From Dipteris shenzhenensis (Eukaryota > Polypodiophyta > Polypodiopsida > Gleicheniales), in assembly GCA_047967505.1 (NCBI GenBank), contig CM106538.1: a stretch of 64,000 nt of DNA. The stretch is one strand, 5' to 3'. Both the position numbers and the translations under genes were made by a program. A model generated the notes under the pieces. That model saw only the letters and a list, made by a program, of their open reading frames with translations. It had not been told where the DNA came from and ran no database searches. The stretch's first letter is position 1. Every line of letters starts with the position of its first letter. This document shows positions 33,324 through 45,416 of the stretch, in pieces.

Positions 33324-34985
33324 TCACGTACTTGCAAAAACAAGTGTGACTCACTCCTGCCATTTAGTCAGAGGTTCCTTGCACAAATCTTGGATATTGT
33401 TGTGCTTTGTTGATGCCTCAAAAACATGGCTACTCAATAACTTCTTCAATTCCCTAAAAGTATACACGAAGTAGGATGGCATCTCGAGCATAAAAGACTT
33501 GGGGAGTTGACCGATGCAGGCAACAATCACCGTTCCTTAGTCTTGAAAATTTGTGCGGGTGCATTGCTCGCTTCTCAACAAGATGATTGAAGGCCTTTAT
33601 GGATCAATCATAAATAGATATGATGGGTTGTACCATCCCCAAGATGCCCTAATGTAAAGATTGTGGGAGAATAGGGTTAAATTCTATCTCATGAATTTCC
33701 TGCCATGCTTGATTTGAAATAGGAAAAAATTCTAGACCGGGTACTCAATGAACCTTCTTTAGATAGTGGCGTGTCATTGGGAAGATCTTGTATTGGCAAA
33801 ATTGTCTCTGCATAAAAAATGCGCTCGGATGTTTAAATCCCCATTCACAATTGTTGTCTCCCAAAAATGATACTTGCACTGTTGCCTTTGCAAAATTGCT
33901 GCAAGTCTAATTTCTCACATCCTTTGATTCAAATCAGTCCACTAGATCAAGCAACAGTAGTGCTGCGGCCATTGCTTCCTCTACTTCTTTGGTGCGATAG
34001 GTGCCTCCACTTTCTATAGGCTTTGGCTCCAAGGTACCTATTTGAATATTGTCCTGAGACAATTGTGGCACATACCAACTTGTCCTATTGTTGAGTCATC
34101 ATTACTTGGTGGTTGTCTACTGGCAAATATATGGGAAGCTTGTTAGGTGCTTGGAGGAGCTAGATAAGAGATTGACATTGAGCATACTGTTCAATTTGGC
34201 TTGCAACCAATCATTCTCCTCCCTTAGGTTGTTAGTGTCTGTAGCTACCTAATCAAGCTCAGTGTTCTCTATCTACACTGCTTCCATCTGATTTTGGGCC
34301 GCTTGGAGTGACTTTGGGTCAACCGTTGTCTATTGCATTCTTGTCGACCTATCTTGGGTATTTATGGTGGTTGCTATAGTATAAATACCAACTTATTTTG
34401 GGATTTGGTAGTAATTCTTCGTAGTCTTTCCACGTCACACTTGAGGTTGACAGTTCATTTGTAGATCGGTATGATTTTGACTCAACAAGGAATTGTTCTA
34501 GAGCAATTCATCATGCATTGCCATTTTGCGATCAAGATGCTCCTGTAAACTCTTGCACTCGGCTTTGAGATCCATGTTCGCTCGCCTTAGTTTTGTTGTT
34601 TGGGACCATGCCAACTCCTTGTTGCACTACACTTAAAGACAAATTATGGTCTAGAACTTGGGGAAGGAACTAGCAGTTGGCTAAGTAATTAAGGGCTTGA
34701 GTTACATGGACCATGTTCTCCCTTAGAATCTACCATTGTGACATGGTGGCATTCCAATCTTGGTGATTGTACTCTGTCAGCAAGGGGTCCAGGGAGAATG
34801 GCTCAAGGATAGATAAGCCTCATAAATCAAAAGGAGTCGAGGGAAGTGAGATGGCACTCACCAGCGTGTCCATTACTACACCGCCAGTCTTCTACTTGGG
34901 TTGCTGATACTACTTGGCAGGTGTCTCCTATGGCTACTTAGTGTCTCCCTCATCTATCCCATTTGTAGAATTTTCAACTACCAAT
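33324..34985 (-). other. Decayed sequence with a coiled-coil remnant on the minus strand
   Basis: No intact frame. Minus-strand translation of about 34,470-34,620 gives a heptad-like, charged segment (LRRANMDLKAECKSLQEHLD), and a second weaker one lies near 34,190-34,300. It may derive from a retrotransposon Gag or an accessory coiled-coil protein. I could not recognise protease, RT or integrase motifs here. Confidence 0.35.
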
Positions 34986-35746
34986 TGTAGAAGAGTGTGG
35001 GATAGAAGAGATGCATCATGGCACAAAGAGTGAGAGCATAAGTGAGGCAAGATCCATTGTATTAGAATGAGGGAATGACCTCCATTTTATAGAAAGAGAG
35101 GATGGTGTAGGCACCTCCCCTATATCAATGGCAATAAGCCCCTACATTAGTGGGATTGGCCTAAATCAAAGGAACCTCCCATGTGGGGACCTTTGGCTTA
35201 CATAATCACTTAGGTCACACACTAGACACATCATAGCACTAGATGTGCCTCTACAGCACACACACACACACACATGTGACTCTCGTAGATGCACGCATGC
35301 ACCATAGAGCAATCCCTTGACCATAATTATCCCAACATACCCCCCCTCAAAGGTTTGCCTCTTGGAATGTCAAGGATACATCTAGTCTCATAGTTTCTCA
35401 TGCCATCTCATAGTGGTCACACATGGCCATCTCATGGTGGTCAAGGATAAATCTATGTCTAGGTTCTCATGCTAGCAAAGGAGCCCAAGGTTCAAGGTTT
35501 ACAAAACTGGGATAGAACAAACACATATCACATGGCCTACATCATATGGTGACCAAAGAAGATTTACAAAAGACAAAACATATGACATTATTTTTGGAGT
35601 ACTACTCCAGGCAGAGAACCTCAAAATTCGACCAAGTGATGAAAAACAAAAATTCAAAGACAAGTTGCTCAAAAGGCAAAGTCCTTGTCTTCTACTACAA
35701 AGTTGGATGCTTCTTTTGATGATGGAGTTCTCTCTTCAACCATATT

Positions 35747-36551
35747 TCACATAGTCCTCCTCTTCTCATTGCAAAACTTTTCAGAGTGATTATTATTTCC
35801 ACAATATGAGTAAGGGTTGATTCTATAACAATCCTTCTCAAGGTGATTGTTTTTTCCACACTGTTTACAAGCCTTGTACTTGCTCTTTGAAAACCTCATT
35901 GCAAGTGCCTCTGTATGCATTTTGCCCACTTTTGAAGTCTTCTTCCTTTCCTCTTCTTGTAAGGCACTAATGATGCCTTTTAATGAGGGTTGAGGAAGAT
36001 TCTTCAAAGTAGTAACTACATAGTCAAAATCCTAAGGCATGCTCTTTAAAAGCACTACCATAGCATCATCCTCAGTCACAGGGGAATTAATTGAAGCTAG
36101 TTGTGTCATAATACTTCTCATAGTGTTGACATGAGTAGCAACATTATCTCCTTCCATTTTAAGCTCAAAGAACTTAATTTCATTTGGAAGTATGAGAGCT
36201 AGCACCAAACAATATGTCTGAAGTATGAGAGCTAGCACCAAACAATATGTCTAACTTGTGCCATGCTTCCAAAGGGGATTACAAATCTGAAATGTGGTGT
36301 ACATAATCATCACCAAAACCTAATGCAATGATGGCATAGGCTTTCTCAATTCTGTTTGCATCTATAGGTGTAGAAGTGGATTCAGTGGCTTTTCCTTTAC
36401 CTTTTGTTGTAGTTGATTCACCTTCCTGAGAGGTTTGAGTTCCTTCTTTGACTAAGTCCCATAGATTCTCCTTCATAAGCATAAAGTTTATCTTCATTTG
36501 CCAAGTATGGAATCCTTGGCCATTGAACTTGTCAATTTTATAAGTAGCCAT
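35747..36551 (-). pseudogene. Copia-type Gag with two zinc knuckles, interrupted
   Basis: Starts MATYKIDKFNGQGFHTWQMK, the usual plant Copia Gag opening, followed by a UBN2-like middle (NEIKFFELKMEGDNVATHVN, LLKSMP). The C-terminal part has CKQCGKNNHLEKDC, a perfect C-x2-C-x4-H-x4-C knuckle, and a second SYCGNNNHSEKFC. Breaks: a stop after HHISDL (about 36,279), an in-frame 33-bp tandem duplication (36,189 and 36,222), and a stop after LLKSMP (about 36,032). Gag packages element RNA into virus-like particles. The knuckles are intact but the frame is not. Confidence 0.8.
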
Positions 36552-36580
36552 GAGAGGGTCTTATCTTTGTCAGGTAGTGT

Positions 36581-36805
36581 CTACTCTCTTAAAAAATGAC
36601 TGACTTGTGGAACAAAGAAATCTCCCTCACCATACAAATGTAGATTGCTAGAGATATATTCAAAGAATCCTAATTGTTTAGCATACTTATACCCTGTTGG
36701 CTTCTCCCAAAGTTTCTTGGCTGGGGTCTTCTTCACTTTGAATTTTGTCCTTCTTGTAGTCTTCTTCAAGTGATTAGCATTTGAAGATCCCTCAAAGCTT
36801 GGCAT
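36581..36805 (-). CDS. Short ORF upstream of gag in the gag-only element
   Basis: A 74-residue open frame on the element's sense strand begins MPSFEGSSNANH, is strongly basic (KKTTRRTKFKVKKTPAKK), and ends FFVPQVSHFLRE. It lies between the primer site and gag. No family recognised; it could be untranslated leader. Nearby 36,806-37,500 holds nothing else I can name. Confidence 0.25.
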   Translation of the reverse strand: MPSFEGSSNANHLKKTTRRTKFKVKKTPAKKLWEKPTGYKYAKQLGFFEYISSNLHLYGEGDFFVPQVSHFLRE

Positions 36806-37854
36806 TTTGACAAAAGATCAGTCCTAATTGAATTTCAAACTGAAAATACATTCTCTAAACTATACTTTGGCATTACTTCAATCCTCAAGCATCAACATAG
36901 CATTTACTCTAGCATCAAATTTTCAAAAACTATAAAAAATGCTTGCAAGGAAATAGAGTAACTTGGAGGCTTGGATTCTCACTCCACATTTCTTCAAATT
37001 TGGGGCTTTGTAAGCTAGAACGAAGGCTTTATATTAGAGAGTAAGTACGGTAGAGGAGGGGCGAAATAATGTGCCACATTGCTTATGAGAGTCTCTCCAA
37101 AGTTGACTGTTCTTTTGCTAGTTTCTCTGCAACCAGTGGACCATATAGGCTCAAATTTCACTAGCAACAAGCTCTAGACATTGCCTAACTTGTTCTTGAA
37201 GGGCAAGTCGCCATTTTCTTTATAGGCATAGAATTTTGCTAATAGTCGACGCACTCTTTTTGGATCAGTATGTGCAACAGAGACCAAATATAGAGCAATG
37301 CTTTGAGCCAAAGGTGCGCCCCAGGGGGTAGAATTGTTAGTTAAGAGGGTTTGGAAAAAGGCGTAGGGAATGAAGAGAATGGAGCTTAGACATTTCTGAA
37401 GAGGAAGGGAGAGAGAGCTTCAAAATGGAGGTGATGGGGAAGATGATGAGGTGGCACTACCAAAGTGGATTCTCTAGAGCCTACCACTTCTGATAGCAAA
37501 TGTAGAAGAGTGTGGGATAGAAGAGATGCATCATGGCACAAAGAGTGAGAGCGTAAGTGAGGCAAAATCCATTGTATTAGAATTAAGGAATGACCTCCAT
37601 TTTATAGAAAGAGAGGATGATGTAGGCACCTCCCCTATATCAATGGCAATTAGCCCCTACATTAGTGGGACTGGCCTAAATTAAAGGAACGTCCCATGTG
37701 GGGGCCTTTGCCTTACATCATCACTTAGGTCACACACTAGACACATCATAGCACTAGATGTGCCTCTACAACACACACACACACACACACATGTGACTCC
37801 CCTAGATGCACACATGCACCATAGAGCAATCCCTTGACCATAGTTATCCCAACA

Positions 37855-38649
37855 ATTACTCCTTGGAGGTGACCTTGCCATCATTGTTCCCCTCGGAGTC
37901 CAAATTCAGTTTCTTCTCCTCATTCCCTTGGCTTGCATGGTTCTACTACTATCATCCCTATTTCCCCGAGTGCTACTCCTCATCTTTGGCTCGCAACAAG
38001 ACCACTCCACTAGGTTCTCGAATTGCATTTGGCCACTTTACCTACCTAGTCGTGAGTCTATGATGTAACATGCAAAGATGGGGATGGAACTTGGAGTGGA
38101 TATGTCCATTACTAACTGCCTTCAACTGGGACTCAAATGCCTTCTCAACATTTGTGAACCAATCCAATACAAGGTTGTCTTGTGAAGCTGCCACCAGTTG
38201 AGACAATATTGTTGTGGGACATAGCGTGCTCTTTTGTTTAGGCCAATGAACTTGGATAGAAATTTTCATAGCGCCCATAGTCCAGCCACTATTAATCAAG
38301 TAGCGTTGTGAGCTTGAGTAGCTATCTTTGTCAAAGTAAGCATTGCGCTATTGAGAAGAGGCTAACTATAAGGTGAGGATGATGGAAAAGACAAGAAATA
38401 AAAGGAATCTATCAGGAAAGATAGAAGTGATAGGGCCGTTGTAAGCGACAAATGCTAGAAAGCTACATAAAATAGAAATAACAAATGACTAAGATGACGG
38501 AAACCCAAAACTAAACTGTGTACCCACATAGGATGTCCCATAACTTGAATGGTTGCATGATTAAGTGGAGCCCATTTCTTGGATATGAGCAACCTAAATT
38601 ACTACCCCCTTAACGTTCAAACTGTCATGTGTTGCCATGTTGTGTATCA
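37855..38649 (-). other. Decayed flank between two retrotransposons
   Basis: A minus-strand frame at 38,042-38,299 (SQLVAASQDNLVLDWFTNVEKAF) is open for 85 codons but unmatched. The rest has no coding signal. The last five bases, TATCA, form the left target-site duplication of the Copia at 38,650; its right counterpart is TATCG. Confidence 0.35.
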
Positions 38650-39250
38650 TGTTAGATATCAATGCTCCACTCTCGTGTAACTATATGCGGGAACCAGCTC
38701 TGCCAACTAGGCTACATGCAAGTGCAGGAAGGCATCCCATGACTGACCACACTGAGGGTAGATGGAGCATTTACTGGGGCAGCCCACTCTCGGGTTGCAG
38801 GGCCTGTTTGGAGCGCCAGATGATCTCGAATGGCTCTGGGCCAAACAACAACTGTAGGTCAGTTGCTCTATTTTGTGCACTGATTCTATCGTGTGGTCAA
38901 TGGCCTATTTTGGGACCGACCCCTAGTCGGCTGTTTTGGGCGGACTGGGTTGGTCACCCAATTGGGTCTAACCGAGTACAACTGGTGGCTATATAAGAGC
39001 AAGCCCGTGAAGCCCATTTCATCACTGGCTATAGCAACCCTGATTCCTTAGCATCCAGCCTCCGTGTTCTACTATTTCCAGCTCGCCATCGAAGCTTCTT
39101 TCACAGGAGTGCACGGCTGGGAGGCAGTGCCATCTATTGTATCAGTTTTATAGTAATCAAATTTTTTATTCTCCATACTATATGTTTTCTCTCTCTTGCG
39201 TATGAGATCCTGTTATCTATTGAAAATAGACGCTGTATTGTTTTCTTACA
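38650..39250 (+). repeat. Copia 5' LTR (601 bp)
   Basis: TG...CA termini. It carries a TATA box in GGCTATATAAGAGC (near 38,988). Relative to the 3' LTR it lacks about 130 bp just after GGGAACCAGCT, so the two LTRs differ in length by an internal deletion, not by end loss. Confidence 0.9.
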
Positions 39251-39369
39251 TGGTATTAGAGCCTGGACTCTAGCAAGAAGATTTGGTAGTGTGTTTCTAT
39301 TTGCGAGCAGATTATGAGAGATGGCCCAGCCCACAAGACTACGAATCCCACCGTTTGGCGAAAGCGGAA

Positions 39370-42300
39370 AGTTGGACAGCACTAACTATCCACTCTAGAA
39401 GTTCAAGATGAAGACCATCCTAAGTGCATACGAGCTTTGGGATACTACTACTAGGGTGGAGATGAAGCCGGTCCAATCCAACCAATGCAGCACAATAGAT
39501 AGTACCAACTGTGGATGAGATTCTCGCATGGACAAGAAGAAACGCAGATGCGCTATGTTCTATTGTCTGCAGTGTAAGTGATTCTATCATGGCATTAATT
39601 CAACATGTCACCACAACAGAGGAGGTATGGACGGTCTTGAAAAATCAATACGAGACCACGAATCAGATGCGTATTCAGAATTTGGAGACTCAACTCGCAA
39701 ACGAGAAACTGTCTAAGTCTAAAGCGACAGAGAAGTTCATCACCAGGGTGAAGAATCTGGGCGATTAGATGACATCGATTGGCATCACCATCACCAGCAA
39801 GAATCTAGCATGAAGGTGCATACAGATTCTCCCACCAAAGTACGATGGTCTTGTTACGGTGCTCAATATGTAGAACAAAAAACCGCCCCTCAACTTTGAG
39901 GATTTTAGCACGATGCTTCTAGAGGAGGAGATGTGTCAAAAGACGAGGACTGGAGAAGATTCGGCTTTCTACGCTGGATCAAAGAAAGGTAAGGGTAAGG
40001 ACTCTGGTAACCCATCTTCTTCTGATGATAAAAAGAGAAAGAAGAAGATCAAGTGCTTCTATTGCAACAAGGCAGGGCACAAGTAGAATGAGTGCTGGAA
40101 GAAGATTGTAGATGAGAAGAACGGAGTAAAGAAAGAGTCTAGCAATAGCGCTTAGGCAGTACCAGTAGAGCTATTTGTAGCAATTGAGGAGATTTGCACA
40201 GAGGCAGTTCATGTACCTGCGGATGGTCCTTGGATTATTGACAGTGGTGCATCGCGCCACATGACCAGCCAAATGGATTGGTATACCTCTCTACATCTGG
40301 TAGGGAATGACATCCTGGTAGCAGTCGGCAATGATGCAAAATGTCCAGCAAAGGAAAGGTACAATTGCTCTCAAGTCATATGGAGTTGTAAAATAGTTGT
40401 ACGATGTTCTTTATGTGCTAGATATCAAGAGGAACTTGTTGTCCGTTTTTGTGATCACGGATCGGGACCTCAAAGTTCACTTTAATAAGAATGGTGCACA
40501 AATTTTGGATCTTCAAGGGAAGGTCGTTGGTAAAGGTACACAGCACAACAACATCTACAAATTCTTAGCCTTCAGTGCTCGAGCTAATGTGAAGAACACT
40601 AAGCTATGGCATGAGAGGTTTAGTCATCTAAACCTTCTTTAAAGGAGATGCATAAAAGTGGAATGATTGCAGACCTACCAGAAATTACAAATCTACTCGA
40701 TGTATGTGAAGCTTGCATGATGGGCAAACAACATTGGTAGACCTTTCCTAAAGAGGCTAGCAGGGCAAAGGCTCCTCTAGAGCTCGTTCACACGGACCTC
40801 TGCAGAAAGATGGAGATGGAAGCTTTGGGTGGTTCCTACTACTTCATGATGCTGATCGATGACTATAGTAGAAGGATATGGATATACTTCCTGAAGACTA
40901 AAGACGAGGCTTTTAGTAAGTTCAAGGAATGGCATGTAATGGTCGAGAAAGAAACGGGGACGAAGGTGAAGAAGTTGAGATCAGACAGAGGTGGAGAGTT
41001 CACATCAAGTGAATTCGGAAGTTATTGCAAAAGTCACAGGATCAAGAGGCAGAAACCCCCGCCACATACATCACAGCAAAATGGAGTAGTAGAATGCACG
41101 ATGCGCGTCATCTACGAAATGGGCAGGAGTATGATGAAAGGGAAAGATTTGCCAAAGACTTTTTGGGCTGAAGCATGTAACATGGCAGTTTACATTCTGA
41201 ATCATAGCTACACGAAGGCTGTGAACGGGATGACTCCACTACACGCCTTTTCTAGTAAGAAACCTTCAGCTGCACATTTCAGAGTTTTTGGATGTGACTG
41301 TTTTGTGCATGTCCCTGATGCTAATAGGACCAAATGGGAACCGAAGAGCCGGAAGTGTATTTTCTTGGGCTACAGTGAAGAGGAAAAGGGTTACCGTCTC
41401 TATAACCCTGTTACTAAGAAGGTAATAGTAAGTCACGATGTGGTCTTCTTAGAACAGCCGCATCAATTGGAGGAGGATGCTTCCTTCCCAGACAACTAGG
41501 ACTAGAATATCCATCCAGTACAACCACCAACAGCAGACCGAACCCCCCCAACGGTGCTTGGGAGGATTCAAGATAAAGAAGAGGAAGAAGAGCCTGCAGA
41601 ACCACGATGGCAACGGCCATTCCCAAAGTGGGTAAAGCAACTTTTGGACAGCAGAGAACCTCTAGCCATTGAGGAGAAACCATCCAAACACTGCCGGTCC
41701 AAGAGATTAGAGGAGCAAAGAAGGGCGCAGGAACAAGTCTTGGTCAACTATGCTTTGATGACAGAGGTGATCCATGCTGATGAACCCAAGTGTCTTGAAG
41801 AGGCACAAGGTGATGACAGGTGGATGGAGGCTATGCAATCAGAGTATGGCTCCATAATGAAGAACAACACTTGGGACCTTGTGGATCATCCACCAAAACA
41901 CAAGGTAATTGGAACCAAGTGGGTGTACAAGACCAAGTACAAGTCCGACAACACGTTGGATAAGTACAGGTACATGGTTTTGATTATCAAGATACTTTTT
42001 CTCCCATAGCTTGACTCGTGGCAAAAGGATTTGCACAGGTACATGGTTTTGATTATCAAGATACTTTTTCTCCCATAGCTCGACTAACCACAATTCACAG
42101 TGTATTGGCTTTAGCTGCCAAGGGAAGTTGGCCCGTGTTTCAGATGGATGTAAAATTCACCTTTCTGAATGGAGATCTCAAGGAGGAGGTATACGTGGAA
42201 CAACCACCAGGTTTTGTGATCCCCGGTTCCGGTTAAGAAGGTAAAGTCTATAAACTAAAGAAGGCACTTTATGGGCTGAAACAAGCCCCACGAGTGTGGT

Positions 42301-42970
42301 ACCAGTGAATTGATGCCTACTTTCTGCAAAACGGGTTCAGGAGGAGCCCATCTGATGCAAATTTGTATATCTTCGGAGAAGGTGGCAGGTGTATGATCGT
42401 GGTCCTTTATGTGGATGATCTTGTCATAACAGGGAACCATGAAGAGAAGATCTTGCAGAGAAGATCTTGCAGACAAAGCATTTGCTAGGAAGAGAGTTTG
42501 ATATGACAGACCTCGGACTGATGCATTTCTGTTTGGGGATTGAAGTTTGGCAAGAGCCAAAACAGATGTTCATCTCACAGCTGAAGTATGCTAGGTAGAT
42601 ACTGAAGGCATTTGGCATGGCTGAGTGCAAGACAGTTGGTACCCCTATGGAGGTTGACGTGAAGCTCTCAAACGAGGATTCATCACCACTGGTGGACAAA
42701 GTGAAGTATAGAAGGCTTGTGGGTAGTTTGATTTACTTGTGCAACATGCGGCCAGACATCAGCTTTGCGACTGGTGTACTAAGGAGGTTTTCCAATAAGC
42801 CCCGGGAGAACCATTGGAGGGCAGGGATGCAGGTGCTGAAATACATCAAAGGCACACTTGATTATGGCATCACCTATACCAAGGGCAACATCTTGACCAG
42901 ATTCTATGACTCGGATTGGGGGCAGGAGACGTGGACAGCAGGAGATCAGTGACAGGTTAATGTTTCTCAC
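39370..42970 (+). pseudogene. Copia gag-pol, first part, with stops and an internal duplication
   Basis: Gag: KNQYETTNQMRIQNLETQLA (about 39,640-39,710); zinc knuckle CFYCNKAGHK*NEC at 40,054-40,097 with a stop inside. Protease: WIIDSGASRHMT at about 40,231. Integrase: DLC...DDYSRRIWIYFLK, RSDRGGEFTSSEF and QQNGVVE, i.e. the D, D, E residues (40,800-41,300), followed by the GYSEEEKGYRLYNP tail. RT: KWVYKTKYKSD, QMDVKFTFLNGDLKEEVYVEQPPGF, LYGLKQAPRVWY and LYVDDLVITG (about 42,411). A 69-bp in-frame tandem duplication (41,966 and 42,035) breaks the RT start. RNase H begins (DSDWGQ) and is cut at 42,970 by the nested element. At least six in-frame stops. Confidence 0.88.
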
Positions 42971-42974
42971 TTGG

Positions 42975-43325
42975 TGTGAAGATAGTGGGAGAGAAGGAAG
43001 GAGTCTCACTCGCGGCTTTCTCACATACACAGTAGGGGAATACACACAAAGGTGGAGGCTGAAAATAGTTTTCCTCTTCTTAGTTGTGAAAGCCAAAAGA
43101 ACTCTAGTACAAAGAAATAGAAGAACCCTATATGTGGGTCTCAAACCAAACTCAGCTAACTAAGGTGGCATACTAGCTGAGCCACGAACTAGAGTACATA
43201 AGGTAGCTGTCATCGAGCTATTATTCATGGGTGGTGTACCAACCGCATCTGCAGCTAACAAGTCGGTGACATAAATGCACAACGGTCACCCTGGCATATC
43301 ATGAGTGGAGCTCGATATCTCAACA
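42975..43325 (-). repeat. Nested Copia LTR, left copy (its 3' LTR)
   Basis: 351 bp, from TGTGAAGATAG to CTCAACA on the plus strand. It is nearly identical to the right copy apart from scattered changes (e.g. ACTCGCGGC versus AGTTGCAGC), which indicates a fairly young insertion. Confidence 0.9.
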
Positions 43326-43561
43326 CTTCCCCTTGAGCTCAATCCCAATTCTTGCACGGCAAGCAGGTCTCTGAACTTGCGCTGCTTCTCTGCATTCAAT
43401 GCCTTTGTGAATATGTTAGCTATCTGATCCTTTGTGCTGACATAAACTAGATCAATAAGACCTAGTAAAACCTTCTCTCGCACATAGTGATAATGTACCT
43501 CAATGTGCTTTGTTCTAGCATGATAGACTGGGTTAGGCATACAATGCAATTTCTGCGGCAC
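43286..43561 (-). pseudogene. RNase H tail inside the nested Copia
   Basis: The minus-strand frame contains HARTKHIEVHYHYVREKVL and STKDQIANIFTKAL, the conserved end of plant Copia RNase H/Pol (compare HTRKKHIEIQYHF in the host element at about 44,470). It then runs into the LTR. Upstream catalytic parts are absent. Its sequence differs clearly from the host element, so the nested copy comes from another Copia family. Confidence 0.8.
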
Positions 43562-43915
43562 CTTTCCACCGACCTGCAGAACAGTGGTTGCACAGCAAAA
43601 ACATGGCCTTTTTCTCAGTGCTTGCAGAGAAATTCCGCATCTAAAATGGGCACTGAAATGGCCTCGAATTAGAAAAACAAAGTCACTAAGGGCTTCGCCT
43701 TATCTCGTAGCATATACTACCCTCTCGCCACACCACGAAGGGCGTCTCAATCTGAGACAGTGCACTCTTACACTTTCAGCTGTGCTCCCTGTAGAGATTT
43801 GCTCCCAAACTCGAAAAAGGAAAGCAACACTGGTCCTCTTACCAGGACACCGCGAAATTGGTTTGCTTTCTTGCACTCCTTACCACGAACCAGGCTCTGA
43901 TACCATGTGAAGATA

Positions 43916-44257
43916 GTGGGAGAGAAGGAAGGAATCTCAGTTGCAGCTTTCTCACATACACAATGGGGGAATACACACAAAGGTGGAGGCTGAAAATAGT
44001 TTTCCTCTTCTTAGTTGTGAAAGCCAAAAGAACTCTAGTACAAAGAAATAGAAGAACCCTATATGTGGGTCTCAAACCAAACTCAGCTAACTAAGGTGGC
44101 ATACTAACTGAGCCACGAACTAGAGTACATAAGGATAGCTGTCATCTAGCTATTATTCATGGGTGGTGTACCAACCACATCTGTAGCTAACAAGTCGGTG
44201 ACATAAATGCACAATGGTCACCCTGGCATATCACAAGTGGAGCTCGATATCTCAACA
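43916..44257 (-). repeat. Nested Copia LTR, right copy (its 5' LTR)
   Basis: 342 bp, same ends as the left copy. The adjacent 43,893-43,915 reads on the minus strand as the tRNA-Met-type primer site. The LTR contains a CTATATGTGGG stretch but no strong TATA box that I can place. Confidence 0.9.
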
Positions 44258-44653
44258 CTTGGATCTGGAGTTGTGTCATGGGTCAACAAGAAGCAACCCA
44301 TAGTTGCTCTTTCTTCTACCGAGGCTGAGTACAAATCAGCATGCTTTGCTTCTTGTGAGGCAGTGTGGTTGAGGAGGATTTCAGGGGACATGGGTGCAGT
44401 GTAGAACAAGCCTACGCAATTATCATGTGACAATCAGAGTTGCATGGCGATTTCAAAGAACTCTGTGTTCCACACTCGCAAAAAACACATTGAGATTCAA
44501 TATCACTTTGTATGTGAGCTCATCATGGATGGAGAGGTCGACTTGGTGTACTGTTCGACTACAGAGAATGCTATGGACATCTTCATGAAGGCTCTTGGAA
44601 GAAACTTACTAGAGAGGCATCTTCATCGACTTGGCATTGGCCTGAAAAAGTAA
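44258..44653 (+). pseudogene. Copia RNase H, part after the nested insertion
   Basis: Resumes in frame after the CTTGG duplication with SGVVSWVNKKQPIVALSSTEAEYKSA, the conserved RNase H block. It continues through the SCMAISKNSVFHTRKKHIEIQYHF region and ends ..LHRLGIGLKK just before the polypurine tract and 3' LTR. A TAG stop lies after GDMGAV (about 44,402) and one was present before the insertion point (about 42,950), so decay began independently of the insertion. Confidence 0.88.
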
Positions 44654-44683
44654 GTTCATTTGCGGGTGGACATTGAGGGGGGG

Positions 44684-45416
44684 TGTTAGATATTAATGCT
44701 CCACTCTCGTGTAACTATGCGGGAACCAGCTAACTCTACTTGTAAGCCCCCCATATGAGGAGAAGGCATTTGAGTAGCTCGGTTATCCGGTAGGTCTTGG
44801 TTTGGACACCAGATGGGGGCCATGTGTGGCCTGATGGTTGGATGGAGTTGGCACACTACCAACTAGGCTACATGCAAGTGCGGGAAGGCATCCCATGACT
44901 GACCGCACTGAGGGTAGATGGAGCATTTCTTGGGGCAGCCCACTCTCGAGTTGCAGGGCCCGTTTTGAGCCCAGATGATCCCGGATGGCTCTGGGCCGAA
45001 CGGCGACCGTAGGTCAATTGCTCTATTTTGTGCATCGGTTCCATTGTGTGGTCAGTGGCCTATTTTGGGACCGACCCCTAGTCGGCTCTTTGAGGGCTCT
45101 TTTGGGCAGACTGGGTCAGTCACCCAATTGGGTCTAACCGACTATAACTGGTGGCTATATAAGAGAAAGCCCGTGAAGCCCATTTCATCACTGGCTATAG
45201 CAACCCTGATTCCTTAGCATCCAGCGTCCGTCTTCTACTGTTTCCAGCTCACCATCGAAGCTTCTTTCACAGGAGCGCACGGTTGGGAGGCAGCGCCATC
45301 TATTGTATCAGTTTTATAGTAATCAAATTTTTGATTCTCCATACTATCTATTTTCTCTCTCTTGCATACGAGATCCTATTATCTGTTGAGCACAGACGTT
45401 GTATTGTTTTCTTACA
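44684..45416 (+). repeat. Copia 3' LTR (733 bp)
   Basis: This is the complete LTR form, including the about 130-bp segment (AACTCTACTTGTAAGCC...) missing from the 5' LTR but present in the solo LTR at 59,797-60,517. It ends TTTTCTTACA, followed by TATCG. Confidence 0.9.

Larger units (their letters stand above)
34986..37854 (-). mobile_element. Gag-only LTR retrotransposon (TR-GAG-like)
   Basis: Two direct repeats bound the element: 34,986-35,337 (352 bp) and 37,501-37,854 (354 bp), both TGTAGAAGAG...ATCCCAACA. Read on the minus strand (the gag orientation) the polypurine tract TTTGAGGGGGGG is next to the left LTR, and a primer-site-like TGCTATCAGAAGTGG is next to the right LTR. This fits a minus-oriented element. 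Only gag is present; there is no protease, integrase, RT or RNase H. It resembles non-autonomous plant elements that keep Gag and borrow Pol. No clean 5-bp target duplication is visible (CCAAT left, ATTAC right), so one flank has changed or recombined. Confidence 0.85.
42975..44257 (-). mobile_element. Nested 1.28-kb non-autonomous Copia with CTTGG duplication
   Basis: Two LTRs (42,975-43,325 and 43,916-44,257) flank 590 bp. The exact 5-bp duplication CTTGG stands on both sides (42,970-42,974 and 44,258-44,262), splitting the host Copia's RNase H at a defined codon. Orientation is minus: the primer site TGGTATCAGAGCCTGG reads leftward from 43,915, and the polypurine tract AAGGGGAAG lies next to 43,326. 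The interior keeps only the last part of an RNase H frame, so it must rely on proteins from a relative. Confidence 0.93.
38650..45416 (+). mobile_element. Ty1/copia retrotransposon, near full length, decayed
   Basis: The element is 6,767 bp including a nested insertion. 5' LTR 38,650-39,250 and 3' LTR 44,684-45,416 are both TGTTAGATAT...TTTCTTACA. A primer binding site TGGTATTAGAGCCTGG follows at 39,251, and a polypurine tract (TTGAGGGGGGG) precedes the 3' LTR. Flanking five bases are TATCA and TATCG, a target duplication with one change. The domain order Gag, protease, integrase, RT, RNase H is Copia. The element lies in a decayed flank with a gypsy integrase remnant on its right side. Multiple stops mean it is not autonomous now. 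Confidence 0.92.

Noticed and set aside
33324-38649. Continuation of the gypsy element into 33-38 kb
   Set aside because: The integrase remnant lies on the right side, but no protease, RT or matching LTR could be read on the left; only a coiled-coil scrap and an unmatched frame.
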